Assembly (NCBI GenBank): GCA_045637525.1
Contig: JAZTZP010000052.1
Span: 1 to 21,009, forward strand
DNA: 21,009 nt
Direction: 5' to 3'
Source of the DNA: JAZTZP01 sp045637525
GTDB taxonomy: Bacteria; Bacillota; Clostridia; UBA1381
The number at the start of each line of letters is the position of its first letter. Position 1 is the first letter of the stretch. Below, piece after piece: positions 1 through 6,926 of this stretch. Both the position numbers and the translations under genes were made by a program. Under the pieces are notes generated by a model that was not told where the DNA came from, made no database searches, and saw only the letters and a program-made list of their open reading frames with translations.

Positions 1-265
1 ACAGGACAATCTAAAATCCAAGTTAAGGCAAACGGTGCGGCCTTTTCCTTCGCATCAGACGCGCCGTTTGCCGTTCTTTACCGGTTTATTAGTAGATGTA
101 TCATTCAGAAAAAAAGGCGTGCTTTGCTAAAGGGGTTTCCATCTGTGCAAGGACAGCCCAAAACTTTGTTTTGGTTGCTGTCTACTGCTCCGCAGCTTTT
201 GACGTAAAAGTGGCGTGTGCTTGCGCAAATTGATAAGTAATCGCTATAATATATAGATAAAATTA
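1..265 (+). repeat. Dispersed repeat copy R1, truncated by window edge
   Basis: Bases 1-140 match the reverse complement of 14076-14215 without indels and with four mismatches counted by eye (about 97%). After a divergent patch, bases 192-252 again match the reverse complement of 13985-14045. The segment contains several hairpins: GGCAAACGG/CCGTTTGCC, a bulged stem at 152-182, and GCAGCTTTT-gacgt-AAAAGTGGC at 192-214. No credible ORF is present. The left end lies outside the window, so the real boundary is unknown. Confidence 0.85.
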
Positions 266-280
266 AATTTCTCGAAAGAC

Positions 281-376
281 AATCCCTCTGTCATGGCTTG
301 TGCCATGCCACATCCATTTAGGCAAGCAATACTGTAAAAGTTAAGTTGACAGTATTGCTTTAGGCAAGGACGAGGC
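281..376 (+). repeat. Degenerate fragment of the CCTCCCTTTAGGCAAG repeat family
   Basis: Bases 283-325 resemble the reverse complement of 1150-1192, with roughly seven differences in 43 positions. The shared hairpin is kept as CATGGC-ttgt-GCCATG (292-307), where the other copy has CACGGC/GCCGTG. A second perfect 10-bp stem follows, GCAATACTGT (326-335) with ACAGTATTGC (349-358), and then a second 'tttaggcaag' at 359-368. This fills the space downstream of the small minus-strand gene at 433-666. No T-run marks it as a classic terminator for that gene. Confidence 0.65.
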
Positions 377-432
377 TTTTGTTGCATTTAAATTCAATTT
401 AATAATAAAATTAGTGAACCATTCAGATGAGG

Positions 433-666
433 TCATTCTATTATACTCTCGATATACGTATTATCATAAACCTTGATACCAAAAATATTTATTGTGTATC
501 CGACTCGATATTTATTTTCATTCAGCATTGTATGGTGTTTCATAACTCTGTATATTAAAGATGTATAGAGTACAGATCCCCCATCATCGCAGTAACTTAT
601 TTGCGGAATCAAACTAATACATAAAAGTATAAATGTAATTAAAATTACAGTAATTCTTTTTTTCAT
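433..666 (-). CDS. Small secreted or membrane-anchored protein, copy B of a tandem pair
   Basis: A 77-residue protein of unknown function. It has a basic start (MKKR), a hydrophobic stretch at about residues 5-24 that looks like a signal peptide or anchor, then an acidic/glycine patch (CDDGGS) and a 50-residue exported part. It is clearly paralogous to the 70-residue product of 738-950. Both share MKK-hydrophobic-C-GG-x-x-YTSLIY-K and end with FG-x-x-VYD. The Cys after the hydrophobic segment lacks a good lipobox, so lipidation is doubtful. The ribosome binding site is weak (GGTGAT before the ATG). It lies 71 bp downstream of its paralogue in the same direction and may be co-transcribed with it. 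Similar short exported proteins are familiar from gut Firmicutes, but I know no assigned role. Confidence 0.7.
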   Translation of the reverse strand: MKKRITVILITFILLCISLIPQISYCDDGGSVLYTSLIYRVMKHHTMLNENKYRVGYTINIFGIKVYDNTYIESIIE

Positions 667-737
667 AACATCACCGTTTCTGTTATTAAGATTGCAAACT
701 TATTATAAAATGAGTGAACGATTCAGATGCTGGTTGT

Positions 738-950
738 TTATTCTTTATTAACTGTCAAAATACTGTCATAAACATTCATCCCAAATACATACACACTATA
801 ACTATATGTTTCGCTCAAATCAATATTAGCCTTTTCTATATGATAAATTAAAGAAGTATATGTAGTTCCTCCGCACTTGCATTTTTCTATTTTGGGAACT
901 AAACACATGAGCAAAACAAAGAATGTAATAAATAAAATTTTCTTTTTCAT
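738..950 (-). CDS. Small secreted or membrane-anchored protein, copy A of a tandem pair
   Basis: A 70-residue protein with MKKK followed by a hydrophobic segment (about residues 5-19) and then a Cys-Lys-Cys-Gly-Gly patch. The C-terminal part carries TTYTSLIYHIEK and VFGMNVYD, matching the neighbour at 433-666. The ribosome binding site AAAGGA lies 8 nt before the ATG, which supports the start. A TATAAT-like -10 can be seen upstream on the minus strand at 1022-1027, but no convincing -35 accompanies it. Because both the coding region and a 17-nt 3' flank are shared with copy B, the pair arose by tandem duplication. Function is unknown. The conserved core suggests a folded exported domain rather than a random ORF. 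Confidence 0.72.
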   Translation of the reverse strand: MKKKILFITFFVLLMCLVPKIEKCKCGGTTYTSLIYHIEKANIDLSETYSYSVYVFGMNVYDSILTVNKE

Positions 951-1074
951 AAAATAGTCCTTTCAAAACTCAAGCGAGGCCCAAAAATGCACGTTATCCG
1001 GTGGCTTATCCCGGTAAACTCATTATAACATAAGAAATTGAAAAATATAATACTTTTAATGAAAAAATCTGTGG

Positions 1075-1378
1075 CTTTTAAATGAGTAAATAAATTATAG
1101 TTTATCTGTGTGTTTCAGTCTGCGTTCGGTACGCTTTGCAAGCCTCCCTTGCCTAAAGGGAGGTGGCACGGCGTAAGCCGTGACGGAGGGATATTACATA
1201 TCTATGTATTGAAAACTATGTAGTAAAGATATAGAAAAATCAATATCCCTCCACCGCAAGCGGTCCCCCTCCCTTTAGGCAAGGGAGGCAAGCAAAGCGG
1301 CATCGGAATCCTACTACTTTATCACCGCTAAACTATAATTTATATGATAATAATTTGTTTACTCATTCAAAAACCGTA
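1075..1378. mobile_element. MITE-like element with inverted termini and long internal hairpin
   Basis: Inner inverted termini are TAAATTATAGTTTA (1091-1104) and TAAACTATAATTTA (1329-1342). Outer, less perfect ones are ATGAGTAAA (1082-1090) and TTTACTCAT (1356-1364). Inside is a large inverted repeat: 'gcctcccttgcctaaagggagg' type sequence from about 1133 pairs with the arm ending near 1298. Each arm carries its own small hairpin: CACGGC-gtaa-GCCGTG at 1167-1182 and ACCGC-aa-GCGGT at 1253-1264. The 13-nt sequence AAAAAATCTGTGG sits directly outside on both sides (1062-1074 and 1379-1391) and could be a target-site duplication. No transposase is encoded, so movement, if any, would be in trans. 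Confidence 0.7.
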
Positions 1379-1398
1379 AAAAAATCTGTGGTTTATAT

Positions 1399-2196
1399 TT
1401 AATTTTTTTGTTTTATATATTCGCTTGCAGAAATTCCTGTTTCTTTTTTGAATACATTGGAAAAATACAGCGGGTCATTATATCCTGATAACAGTGCTAT
1501 ATTTTTTACGGATGTTATACCTTGCTCCATCAGAAAAATTGCATAATTAATTCTTGTATGCTTTAAATATTCAGAAAAGGTCATGCCGATGTTCTGTTTG
1601 AAAATGCGTGAGATGTATTTCGGACTGTAGCCTAATTCGCCCGACATTCGTGACAGGTTTAAAGAAAAATCAGTAAAGTTTAAATCTATGTATTCTAAAA
1701 TGCTGTCTGTAAGACGTTGGTCTTCACTTTTTTCTACCGGCACCAATTGAGAAAATGTATAAAGTAAAACGCTTTCGCTGATTAAGTCAATATTTTTTTC
1801 GTTTGCTCTTGCGATAGAGCTTTGCCAGAAAGAGACAAGTCCCTCGTTGCCTTCAAAAATGCAGTTGCCGGGCGATATGGAAAATCTTTTAAAAATCTCG
1901 TCGGCACGTTCTCCTGAAAAAGTGATATATATATAATTCAGATCACTTTTATTTTCAATTTTAAAATAAACTCCGGAAAATGTGAAAAAGAGTTTGCCTG
2001 CAGTCAGGTCATATGATTTTCCGTCGTTTGTAAGCTTGCCACTGCCGGAAATCACAATATACATTACATGGTCTTTTTTCAGATGCATTTTTGATGTGAC
2101 CTCAGGATGAGTCTCATACACGAAATTTGAAGTTACAAGATATTTTTCCGGTATTGTCTCTATAAATTTACAGATATTATTCTGATTTCTTTTCAT
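1399..2196 (-). CDS. AraC-family transcriptional regulator
   Basis: A 265-residue regulator. The N-terminal half is a cupin-like sensor region (MYIVISGSGKLTNDGKSY with a typical beta-rich pattern). The last 100 residues form the AraC double helix-turn-helix: first HTH around LSRMSGELGYSPKYISRIFK, second around VKNIALLSGYNDPLYFSNVF. The ATG at 2196 is chosen over an upstream in-frame one at 2244. GGAGGG lies 6 nt ahead of it, and a promoter (TTGAAT, 17 nt, TATACT) lies between the two candidates. AraC proteins of this layout usually sense a sugar or related metabolite. The divergent transporter and oxidoreductase are the obvious targets, which is inference. The shared intergenic region contains a 10-bp inverted repeat. 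Confidence 0.93.
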   Translation of the reverse strand: MKRNQNNICKFIETIPEKYLVTSNFVYETHPEVTSKMHLKKDHVMYIVISGSGKLTNDGKSYDLTAGKLFFTFSGVYFKIENKSDLNYIYITFSGERADEIFKRFSISPGNCIFEGNEGLVSFWQSSIARANEKNIDLISESVLLYTFSQLVPVEKSEDQRLTDSILEYIDLNFTDFSLNLSRMSGELGYSPKYISRIFKQNIGMTFSEYLKHTRINYAIFLMEQGITSVKNIALLSGYNDPLYFSNVFKKETGISASEYIKQKN

Positions 2197-2215
2197 CGCT
2201 ATCCCTCCGGTTTTC

Positions 2216-2244
2216 AGTATAGCACAAAAACCAAAAAAATTCAA
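2216..2244 (-). promoter_or_regulatory. Sigma-A promoter for the AraC regulator
   Basis: Read on the minus strand: -35 TTGAAT at 2244-2239, 17-nt spacer, -10 TATACT at 2221-2216. Transcription would begin near 2209, giving a leader of roughly a dozen bases that holds just the GGAGGG ribosome binding site. Confidence 0.6.
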
Positions 2245-2251
2245 TAAAAAG

Positions 2252-2285
2252 TAGAAAATTTACATAAAAAAACAGAAATTTTCTA
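2252..2285. promoter_or_regulatory. Inverted repeat in the araC/DMT intergenic region, candidate operator
   Basis: TAGAAAATTT (2252-2261) and AAATTTTCTA (2276-2285) are perfect 10-bp inverted arms with a 14-nt centre. The repeat lies between the -35 of the regulator and a TATAAT (2309-2314) serving the divergent transporter. That placement would allow one bound dimer to affect both directions. The sequence is AT-rich, so chance is possible. Confidence 0.45.
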
Positions 2286-2337
2286 TTTATTTTTATTTTT
2301 TCATATGATATAATCATCATAGAAAGGGGTGAGAGTT

Positions 2338-3189
2338 GTGTATTATGGTGTACTTGCGTTGTGTGCTGTAATGTTCGGAACACAGTTTTTCTTTACAAAA
2401 ATGTTTAAAGATGCTTATGGAAATGACTTTAAAGCGATGTGTGTATCTTCTGTCGGAAGTGCGGTTGTTGGAATTGTATTGCTGTCAATAATCAACGGTT
2501 TCAGCTTCGGTTACACGCATTTTTCGCTGATAATGGCAATAATAGTTTCTGTAAACAGCAAGCTTTTTACATTCTGCAGTTTAAAAGCATTAGGGAAAAT
2601 AAACCTTTCGCTTTATTCGGTATTTTCAATGCTTGGCGGAATGGTTTTGCCTTTTGTGGTCGGAGTGTTTTTCTTTGATGAACCGCTGACTCCCGGAAAA
2701 ATAGTTTGTTTTGTATTCATTGCGCTGGCAATTCTTGTTACGATAGAAAAAGGAGATAAAAAGAAGGGCATTATATATTATACAGGTGTATTTATTTTTA
2801 ATGGAATGTCGGGAGTACTTTCAAAAATATATACGGCAATGCCGTTTGAAAAGGTCGGTGCATCAGAATATTCAATACTTTGCTGTATAGTTAATCTTGT
2901 GATGTCGCTGATACTTTTATGGTTTGTAAGGGAAGTTAAAAGACGCATCAGTTTAAAGGCTGTTATTTCGATAATCGGAAGCGGGACATTAAACAGACTG
3001 GCGAATTTTCTTTTGCTGATATGCCTTGCGTATCTGCCGGCTTCGGCACAGTATCCGTTTATAACAGGCGGTACAATGGTTGTTTCAACTGTTATAAGCT
3101 ACATAACTCATAACAGACCCGGCAGGAAAGAGCTTTTATCGGTAGCCCTTTCATTTATCGGAATTTTGGCACTTGTTTTAATTCCGTAA
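2338..3189 (+). CDS. EamA/DMT-family transporter
   Basis: About 283 residues, almost entirely hydrophobic, with around ten predicted membrane helices in two five-helix halves. It has the usual drug/metabolite-transporter features: an early GTQFFFTKMF segment, LGKINLSLYSVFSMLGGMVLPFVVG at the end of the first half, and a second half ending in FIGILALVLIP. The start is taken as the GTG at 2338, because AGGGG ends 8 nt before it. The in-frame GTG at 2329 would overlap its own ribosome binding site. It is divergent from the AraC regulator and 62 bp upstream of the oxidoreductase. Export or uptake of a small metabolite handled by the next gene is plausible. The substrate cannot be read from sequence. 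Confidence 0.88.
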   Translation: MYYGVLALCAVMFGTQFFFTKMFKDAYGNDFKAMCVSSVGSAVVGIVLLSIINGFSFGYTHFSLIMAIIVSVNSKLFTFCSLKALGKINLSLYSVFSMLGGMVLPFVVGVFFFDEPLTPGKIVCFVFIALAILVTIEKGDKKKGIIYYTGVFIFNGMSGVLSKIYTAMPFEKVGASEYSILCCIVNLVMSLILLWFVREVKRRISLKAVISIIGSGTLNRLANFLLLICLAYLPASAQYPFITGGTMVVSTVISYITHNRPGRKELLSVALSFIGILALVLIP

Positions 3190-3198
3190 AAACAGTAA

Positions 3199-3223
3199 TT
3201 TAATCAGCGTTGGGCTGATAATA
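3199..3223 (+). other. Small hairpin between the DMT gene and the oxidoreductase
   Basis: ATCAGC-gttgg-GCTGAT forms a 6-bp stem in the 62-nt spacer. No T-run follows, so it is not a strong terminator. It could be a processing or attenuation site. Confidence 0.3.
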
Positions 3224-3251
3224 TTATATAAAACAGGAGGGTTTAATTATT

Positions 3252-4493
3252 ATGAAAAAAGTAAGAATCGGTATTTTCGGACTTAACAGAGGAAGTCATT
3301 ATATTCCTCATTTTTTAGCAAACGATGCGGACATAGTTGCATTATGCGACAAAAGCGAAAAATGGCAGAATGCGGCTAAAAACAGACTTGACCATTCAGT
3401 AGCTGTTTATTCGGATTTTGATTCATTTATTGAGCATCCTATGGATGCAGTGTTTTTGGCAAACTACTTTAATGAGCATACAGCTTACGCAATAAAATGT
3501 TTAGAAAAGGGAATTCATGTTTTAAGTGAATGTACATCAAACGCTACCATGGCGGAAGGTGTTGCACTTGTTCGTGCCGCAGAGAAGAGTGATGCAATTT
3601 ATATGCTTGCCGAAAACTATCCGTATATGAGCTTTAACCGTGAAATAAAGAGGATATGCGACGGCGGAACGCTTGGTAAGCTTTTATATGCAGAAGGTGA
3701 GTATAATCATCCGGGAGATGTTTACAATTCCGATACGGTGAAAGTGCTTTTTGATTCCGAAAAGCACTGGAGATGCTTTTTGCCTAAGACATACTATGTG
3801 ACACATTCTCTTGCGCCTATCATGTATGCAACGGGGGCGAACCCTGTAAAGGTTACGGCGTTTCCCGTATATGCTCCGGTGCCGGAGGATTGCAAGCGTG
3901 CTTCTTATGCAGCAGATAATTCTGCTGTTATAACTACGCTTAACGATGACGGGTCGGTATTTAAATTTACGGGCTGTGCCGGATTTGGAGCACACAGTAA
4001 TTCTTATCGGGTATGTGGCAGAAAAGGTCAGATTGAAAATATACGGGGTACTGACGGCAAAATAATGCTCAGATATAACGACTGGGATGTACCGGACGGC
4101 ATGGAAGAGACGAATTTCTATATGCCGGAGTTTGATGACAAGGATGCAGAACTGATTAAGAAGGCAGGTCATGGCGGCGGAGACTTTATTGTTGCAAAAG
4201 AATTTTTAAACTGTATAAGAGAAAATAAACCACATCCGTTTGATGTTTATTTCTCAACTACAATGGCATCTGTTGCTATTTTAGCTCACAGAAGTGTATT
4301 AAACGGCGGTATGCCTTATGATATTCCGGACTTTTCAAAAGAAGAGGACAGAATTAAATATGAGAATGATACCGAAACTCCGTTCTGGGGAGCGAATGGA
4401 AGTGCACCTACAATTCCATGCTGCTCAAATCCGGATTATGAACCGAGTGAATTGCAAAAGAAGAATTTTCGTGATGTTTTAGGGTTAGAATAA
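3252..4493 (+). CDS. Gfo/Idh/MocA-family oxidoreductase
   Basis: A 413-residue NAD(P)-dependent oxidoreductase. The N-terminal Rossmann fold starts with RIGIFGLNRGSHY and continues with an ALCDKS strand that binds the nucleotide ribose. At the usual EKP position it has EKGIHVLSECTS, and then AENYPYM, where the family normally has a conserved catalytic-site segment. The C-terminal alpha/beta domain includes the FVAKEFLNCIRENKPHPFDVY-like stretch typical of these enzymes. At 413 residues it is longer than the 340-380 common in the family. Ribosome binding site AGGAGGG sits 10 nt before the ATG. Family members oxidise or reduce sugars, inositols and sugar acids. The linked AraC regulator and transporter suggest a small carbohydrate-like substrate, but its identity is not determinable. 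Confidence 0.9.
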   Translation: MKKVRIGIFGLNRGSHYIPHFLANDADIVALCDKSEKWQNAAKNRLDHSVAVYSDFDSFIEHPMDAVFLANYFNEHTAYAIKCLEKGIHVLSECTSNATMAEGVALVRAAEKSDAIYMLAENYPYMSFNREIKRICDGGTLGKLLYAEGEYNHPGDVYNSDTVKVLFDSEKHWRCFLPKTYYVTHSLAPIMYATGANPVKVTAFPVYAPVPEDCKRASYAADNSAVITTLNDDGSVFKFTGCAGFGAHSNSYRVCGRKGQIENIRGTDGKIMLRYNDWDVPDGMEETNFYMPEFDDKDAELIKKAGHGGGDFIVAKEFLNCIRENKPHPFDVYFSTTMASVAILAHRSVLNGGMPYDIPDFSKEEDRIKYENDTETPFWGANGSAPTIPCCSNPDYEPSELQKKNFRDVLGLE

Positions 4494-4500
4494 TTAAACA

Positions 4501-4536
4501 GGCTGCTGCAAATAAGCACATTTGCAGCAGCCTTTT
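4501..4536. terminator. Bidirectional intrinsic terminator
   Basis: A perfect 13-bp stem, GGCTGCTGCAAAT (4501-4513) with ATTTGCAGCAGCC (4520-4532), a 6-nt loop and TTTT following. It separates the convergent oxidoreductase and Ppx/GppA genes and probably serves both, although the A-rich side for the minus strand is short. Confidence 0.88.
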
Positions 4537-4545
4537 ATGATAGAT

Positions 4546-5415
4546 TTAACTTTTTTCTGAAAGGTTTTTGATTATACCGTCACGCACTCCGTAGTTTGTT
4601 ACACGAATTTTGTCTGTTCCTATATAATCGCATATTTCAAGAACTGTTACCATTGCCGGGATTAATGTTTTCAGGCGTTTTGGCGCGAGCTTTGAAATGA
4701 TGTCTTCGTTAAAATCAAGGATTGATTTTAGCTCGCTTATGGTAAATTCGTCTTTTACTTCACCGGTCAGCTTTTTATGAATTGACATGACGGTGCTTGC
4801 GGCTCCGCCCATTGCAAAAAGCGGGATATTGCCTGCGTTTTTTAAAAGTGAGAATGAGGAAAGCTGTTTTCTTACAAAACGGCGTATTTCCTGTCTTTCC
4901 AGTTCATTTGGGAGGATGCCCGAAACGAACGAATTATACATCTTAAGAGCACCAATCGGCATTGATTTATATTCTGACAGGGAGCCATGTTCAAAAAACA
5001 TAAGCTGACAGCTTCCGCCGCCAAGGTCAAATGCAGCGCCTGTATCGGCGTTGTATGCTGATTTTAAGCCTTCAAAATCATACATAACCTCTTCTGTACC
5101 CGACAGAATATCCATGACAATTCCTGTGTTATGAGATATTGTTTCGATAAGCTTATCCTTGTTTTTTACGTCTCTTAACGAGGCGGTAGCAAAGGCATAA
5201 AGGTTTTTGCTGCCGAACTCCTCCGATATTTTTTTGAAATTATTAAGTGAGGCTGTCAGAACGGCAATTCCGTCAGCCGATAGTTCACCGTCATTTACAT
5301 ATGATATAAGAGATGCAAAGTCTGCCTTATTTAACAGCTCTTTTGGCGGTGAAAATGTGGTGTCGTATATTACAAGTCTTATAGTATTTGAGCCTATATC
5401 AATTACAGAGTACAT
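4546..5415 (-). CDS. Ppx/GppA-type phosphatase
   Basis: A 289-residue member of the exopolyphosphatase/guanosine pentaphosphate phosphatase family (ASKHA fold). The phosphate-1 motif is at the N terminus (DIGSNTIRLVIYD), phosphate-2 is FDLGGGSCQL in the middle, and the nucleotide-fold glycine motif is MGGAASTVMS. The length fits the short two-domain forms that lack the C-terminal HD extension of E. coli Ppx. Such proteins hydrolyse polyphosphate or pppGpp. Which one applies here is not decidable. The gene follows hisIE by 23 nt, with AAAGGA ahead of the ATG, so it is probably the last gene of the his transcript. The functional link to histidine synthesis is unclear. Confidence 0.92.
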   Translation of the reverse strand: MYSVIDIGSNTIRLVIYDTTFSPPKELLNKADFASLISYVNDGELSADGIAVLTASLNNFKKISEEFGSKNLYAFATASLRDVKNKDKLIETISHNTGIVMDILSGTEEVMYDFEGLKSAYNADTGAAFDLGGGSCQLMFFEHGSLSEYKSMPIGALKMYNSFVSGILPNELERQEIRRFVRKQLSSFSLLKNAGNIPLFAMGGAASTVMSIHKKLTGEVKDEFTISELKSILDFNEDIISKLAPKRLKTLIPAMVTVLEICDYIGTDKIRVTNYGVRDGIIKNLSEKS

Positions 5416-5438
5416 GAAATCATTCCTTTTAAGCTATA

Positions 5439-6071
5439 TTATCTTCTGCTTTCAAGCTCTTCCCATACATCGTCCCATGTAAGACCGTTATCTACAAGCA
5501 TTACTGTCATGTGATAAAGAAGGTCTGCACTTTCGTATGTAATTTCATCTTTATCACGGTTTTTGCCGGCTATGACAACTTCAGCGGCCTCTTCGCCGAC
5601 TTTTTTCAGGATTTTATCCTCACCCTTGTCAAAGAGGTAGTTTGTATAACTGCCTTCTTTTGGGTTGTTTTTACGGTCTATGGTAACTTCTGTAAGTCTT
5701 GCGAGAATGTCGGAGCTGTGTGTGGGTTCGGTAGCTTCAACAAGCTCACCGTTAACTGATTTTCTGTAAAAACAGCTTCTGTTTCCGGTATGGCACGCAC
5801 TGCCGGCAGGGGAGACTGATATTAAAAGGCAATCGCCGTCGCAGTCGATTCGTATTTCCTTTACAAACATATAGTTCCCTGATGTTTCGCCTTTTATCCA
5901 TATTTCGTTGCGGCTTCTCGACCAGAACGTTGCTTTTCCTGTTTCCATTGTCATTTTTAAAGTATCTGCATTCATATAAGCCGTCATTAAAACTTCGCCC
6001 GTTTCGCAGTTCTGGAGAACTGCAGGAACAAGGCCTTTATCATCAAATTTTACTTCGTCAAAAATATTCAT
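5439..6071 (-). CDS. hisIE: Bifunctional phosphoribosyl-AMP cyclohydrolase / phosphoribosyl-ATP pyrophosphatase
   Basis: A 210-residue fusion catalysing steps 2 and 3 of histidine biosynthesis. Residues 1-115 are the cyclohydrolase (HisI): the TFWSRSRNEIW motif, Mg-binding Asp76, Asp78 and Asp80 in DCDGD, and Zn ligands Cys77, Cys93 and Cys100. Residues 120-205 are the pyrophosphatase (HisE): KILKKVGEEAAEVVIA, with the acidic metal-binding glutamates and the ESADLLYHMTVML helix. All key residues appear intact and the length is standard for the fusion. It follows hisA after an unusually long spacer that holds two hairpins. AAAGGA lies upstream of the ATG. Confidence 0.97.
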   Translation of the reverse strand: MNIFDEVKFDDKGLVPAVLQNCETGEVLMTAYMNADTLKMTMETGKATFWSRSRNEIWIKGETSGNYMFVKEIRIDCDGDCLLISVSPAGSACHTGNRSCFYRKSVNGELVEATEPTHSSDILARLTEVTIDRKNNPKEGSYTNYLFDKGEDKILKKVGEEAAEVVIAGKNRDKDEITYESADLLYHMTVMLVDNGLTWDDVWEELESRR

Positions 6072-6094
6072 TGTGTTAAGATCCTTTCATGTCC

Positions 6095-6180
6095 GCCAAA
6101 ATGGGACAGGGCTATTTTGGCATAAAATTTTACAAATTTGACGCCAAAAGCTACGCTCTTACCCTCGTCCCGCTTTTGGC
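6095..6180. other. Two GCCAAAA hairpins in the hisA-hisIE spacer
   Basis: The 124-nt spacer inside the his gene run contains GCCAAAAT (6095-6102) with ATTTTGGC (6114-6121), then GCCAAAAG (6143-6150) with CTTTTGGC (6173-6180). The four arms share the GCCAAAA core, so they could also pair with each other. No T-run makes either a standard terminator in the direction of transcription. It may be an inserted repeat, or a processing or attenuation site. Confidence 0.55.
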
Positions 6181-6195
6181 TACGCCTACTCTTTA

Positions 6196-6912
6196 TCAGT
6201 ATCGCACTTTTAAAAGTGCTTCTTTTAAATCAACGTCGCCTGTGTAGAGGGCTCTTCCTATTATAACGCCTTCTACGCCTGTGTCTTTTAAAGACTCGAT
6301 ATGTGAAACTGAGCCTATACCGCCTGAGGCTATTATATCACATGATACGGCTGATGCCATTTCACGCATGGCGGCAACGTTTGGGCCGGCCAGGGTGCCA
6401 TCTGTGGCAATGTCTGTGTAGACTATTGTTGAAACGCCTGTATCCATCATACGGCGTGCAAAGTCGACGGCGGTAAATTCGCTGACTTGTTCCCAGCCTT
6501 CAATTGCGACCATGGAATCCTTTGCATCTATTCCTATAACTATTTTTTCTTTATATTTGTCAACTGCACGTTTTACAAATTCGCTGTCGTTTACTGCTTT
6601 TGTACCGATTATTACACGGTTTATTCCGCAGGCAAGTTTTGCTTCAATGTCCTCCATAGAGCGGATGCCGCCTCCTGTCTGGACGGGGACGTTTACGGTA
6701 CGACAAATCTTTTTTATAATTTCTGCATTTACTCCATGACCTTTTAACGCTCCGTCGAGGTCAACTACATGAATGAACTCGCCGCCGGCGTTTTCCCATT
6801 TTTTTGCCATGGCGGCAGGGTCGTTTCCGTAGACTGTAACATCAGAAAAATTGCCTTTTAAAAGGCGGACGCACTGACCGTCCTTAATATCTATTGCAGG
6901 GTAAAGTCTCAT
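6196..6912 (-). CDS. hisA: ProFAR isomerase (HisA)
   Basis: A 238-residue TIM-barrel enzyme for the fourth step of histidine synthesis: isomerisation of ProFAR to PRFAR. It opens with the family signature MRLYPAIDIKDGQCVRL (catalytic Asp8). The second catalytic Asp is in the YTDIATDGT loop, and the phosphate-binding motifs VQTGGGIR and IASGGIGS are in place. The ATG at 6912 is preferred because AGAGGA lies 7 nt upstream and the family starts exactly here. An in-frame ATG at 6930 overlaps the hisG stop as ATGA but has no well-placed ribosome binding site. PriA, the dual HisA/TrpF version, is typical of Actinobacteria and is not suggested by the setting. Confidence 0.96.
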   Translation of the reverse strand: MRLYPAIDIKDGQCVRLLKGNFSDVTVYGNDPAAMAKKWENAGGEFIHVVDLDGALKGHGVNAEIIKKICRTVNVPVQTGGGIRSMEDIEAKLACGINRVIIGTKAVNDSEFVKRAVDKYKEKIVIGIDAKDSMVAIEGWEQVSEFTAVDFARRMMDTGVSTIVYTDIATDGTLAGPNVAAMREMASAVSCDIIASGGIGSVSHIESLKDTGVEGVIIGRALYTGDVDLKEALLKVRY

Positions 6913-6926
6913 TTGAAATTCCTCTT

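Noticed and set aside
4787..5008. Overlapping opposite-strand ORFs inside ppx, his and GT2 genes
   Set aside because: All are shadows of strongly supported genes, without ribosome binding sites or recognisable domains.
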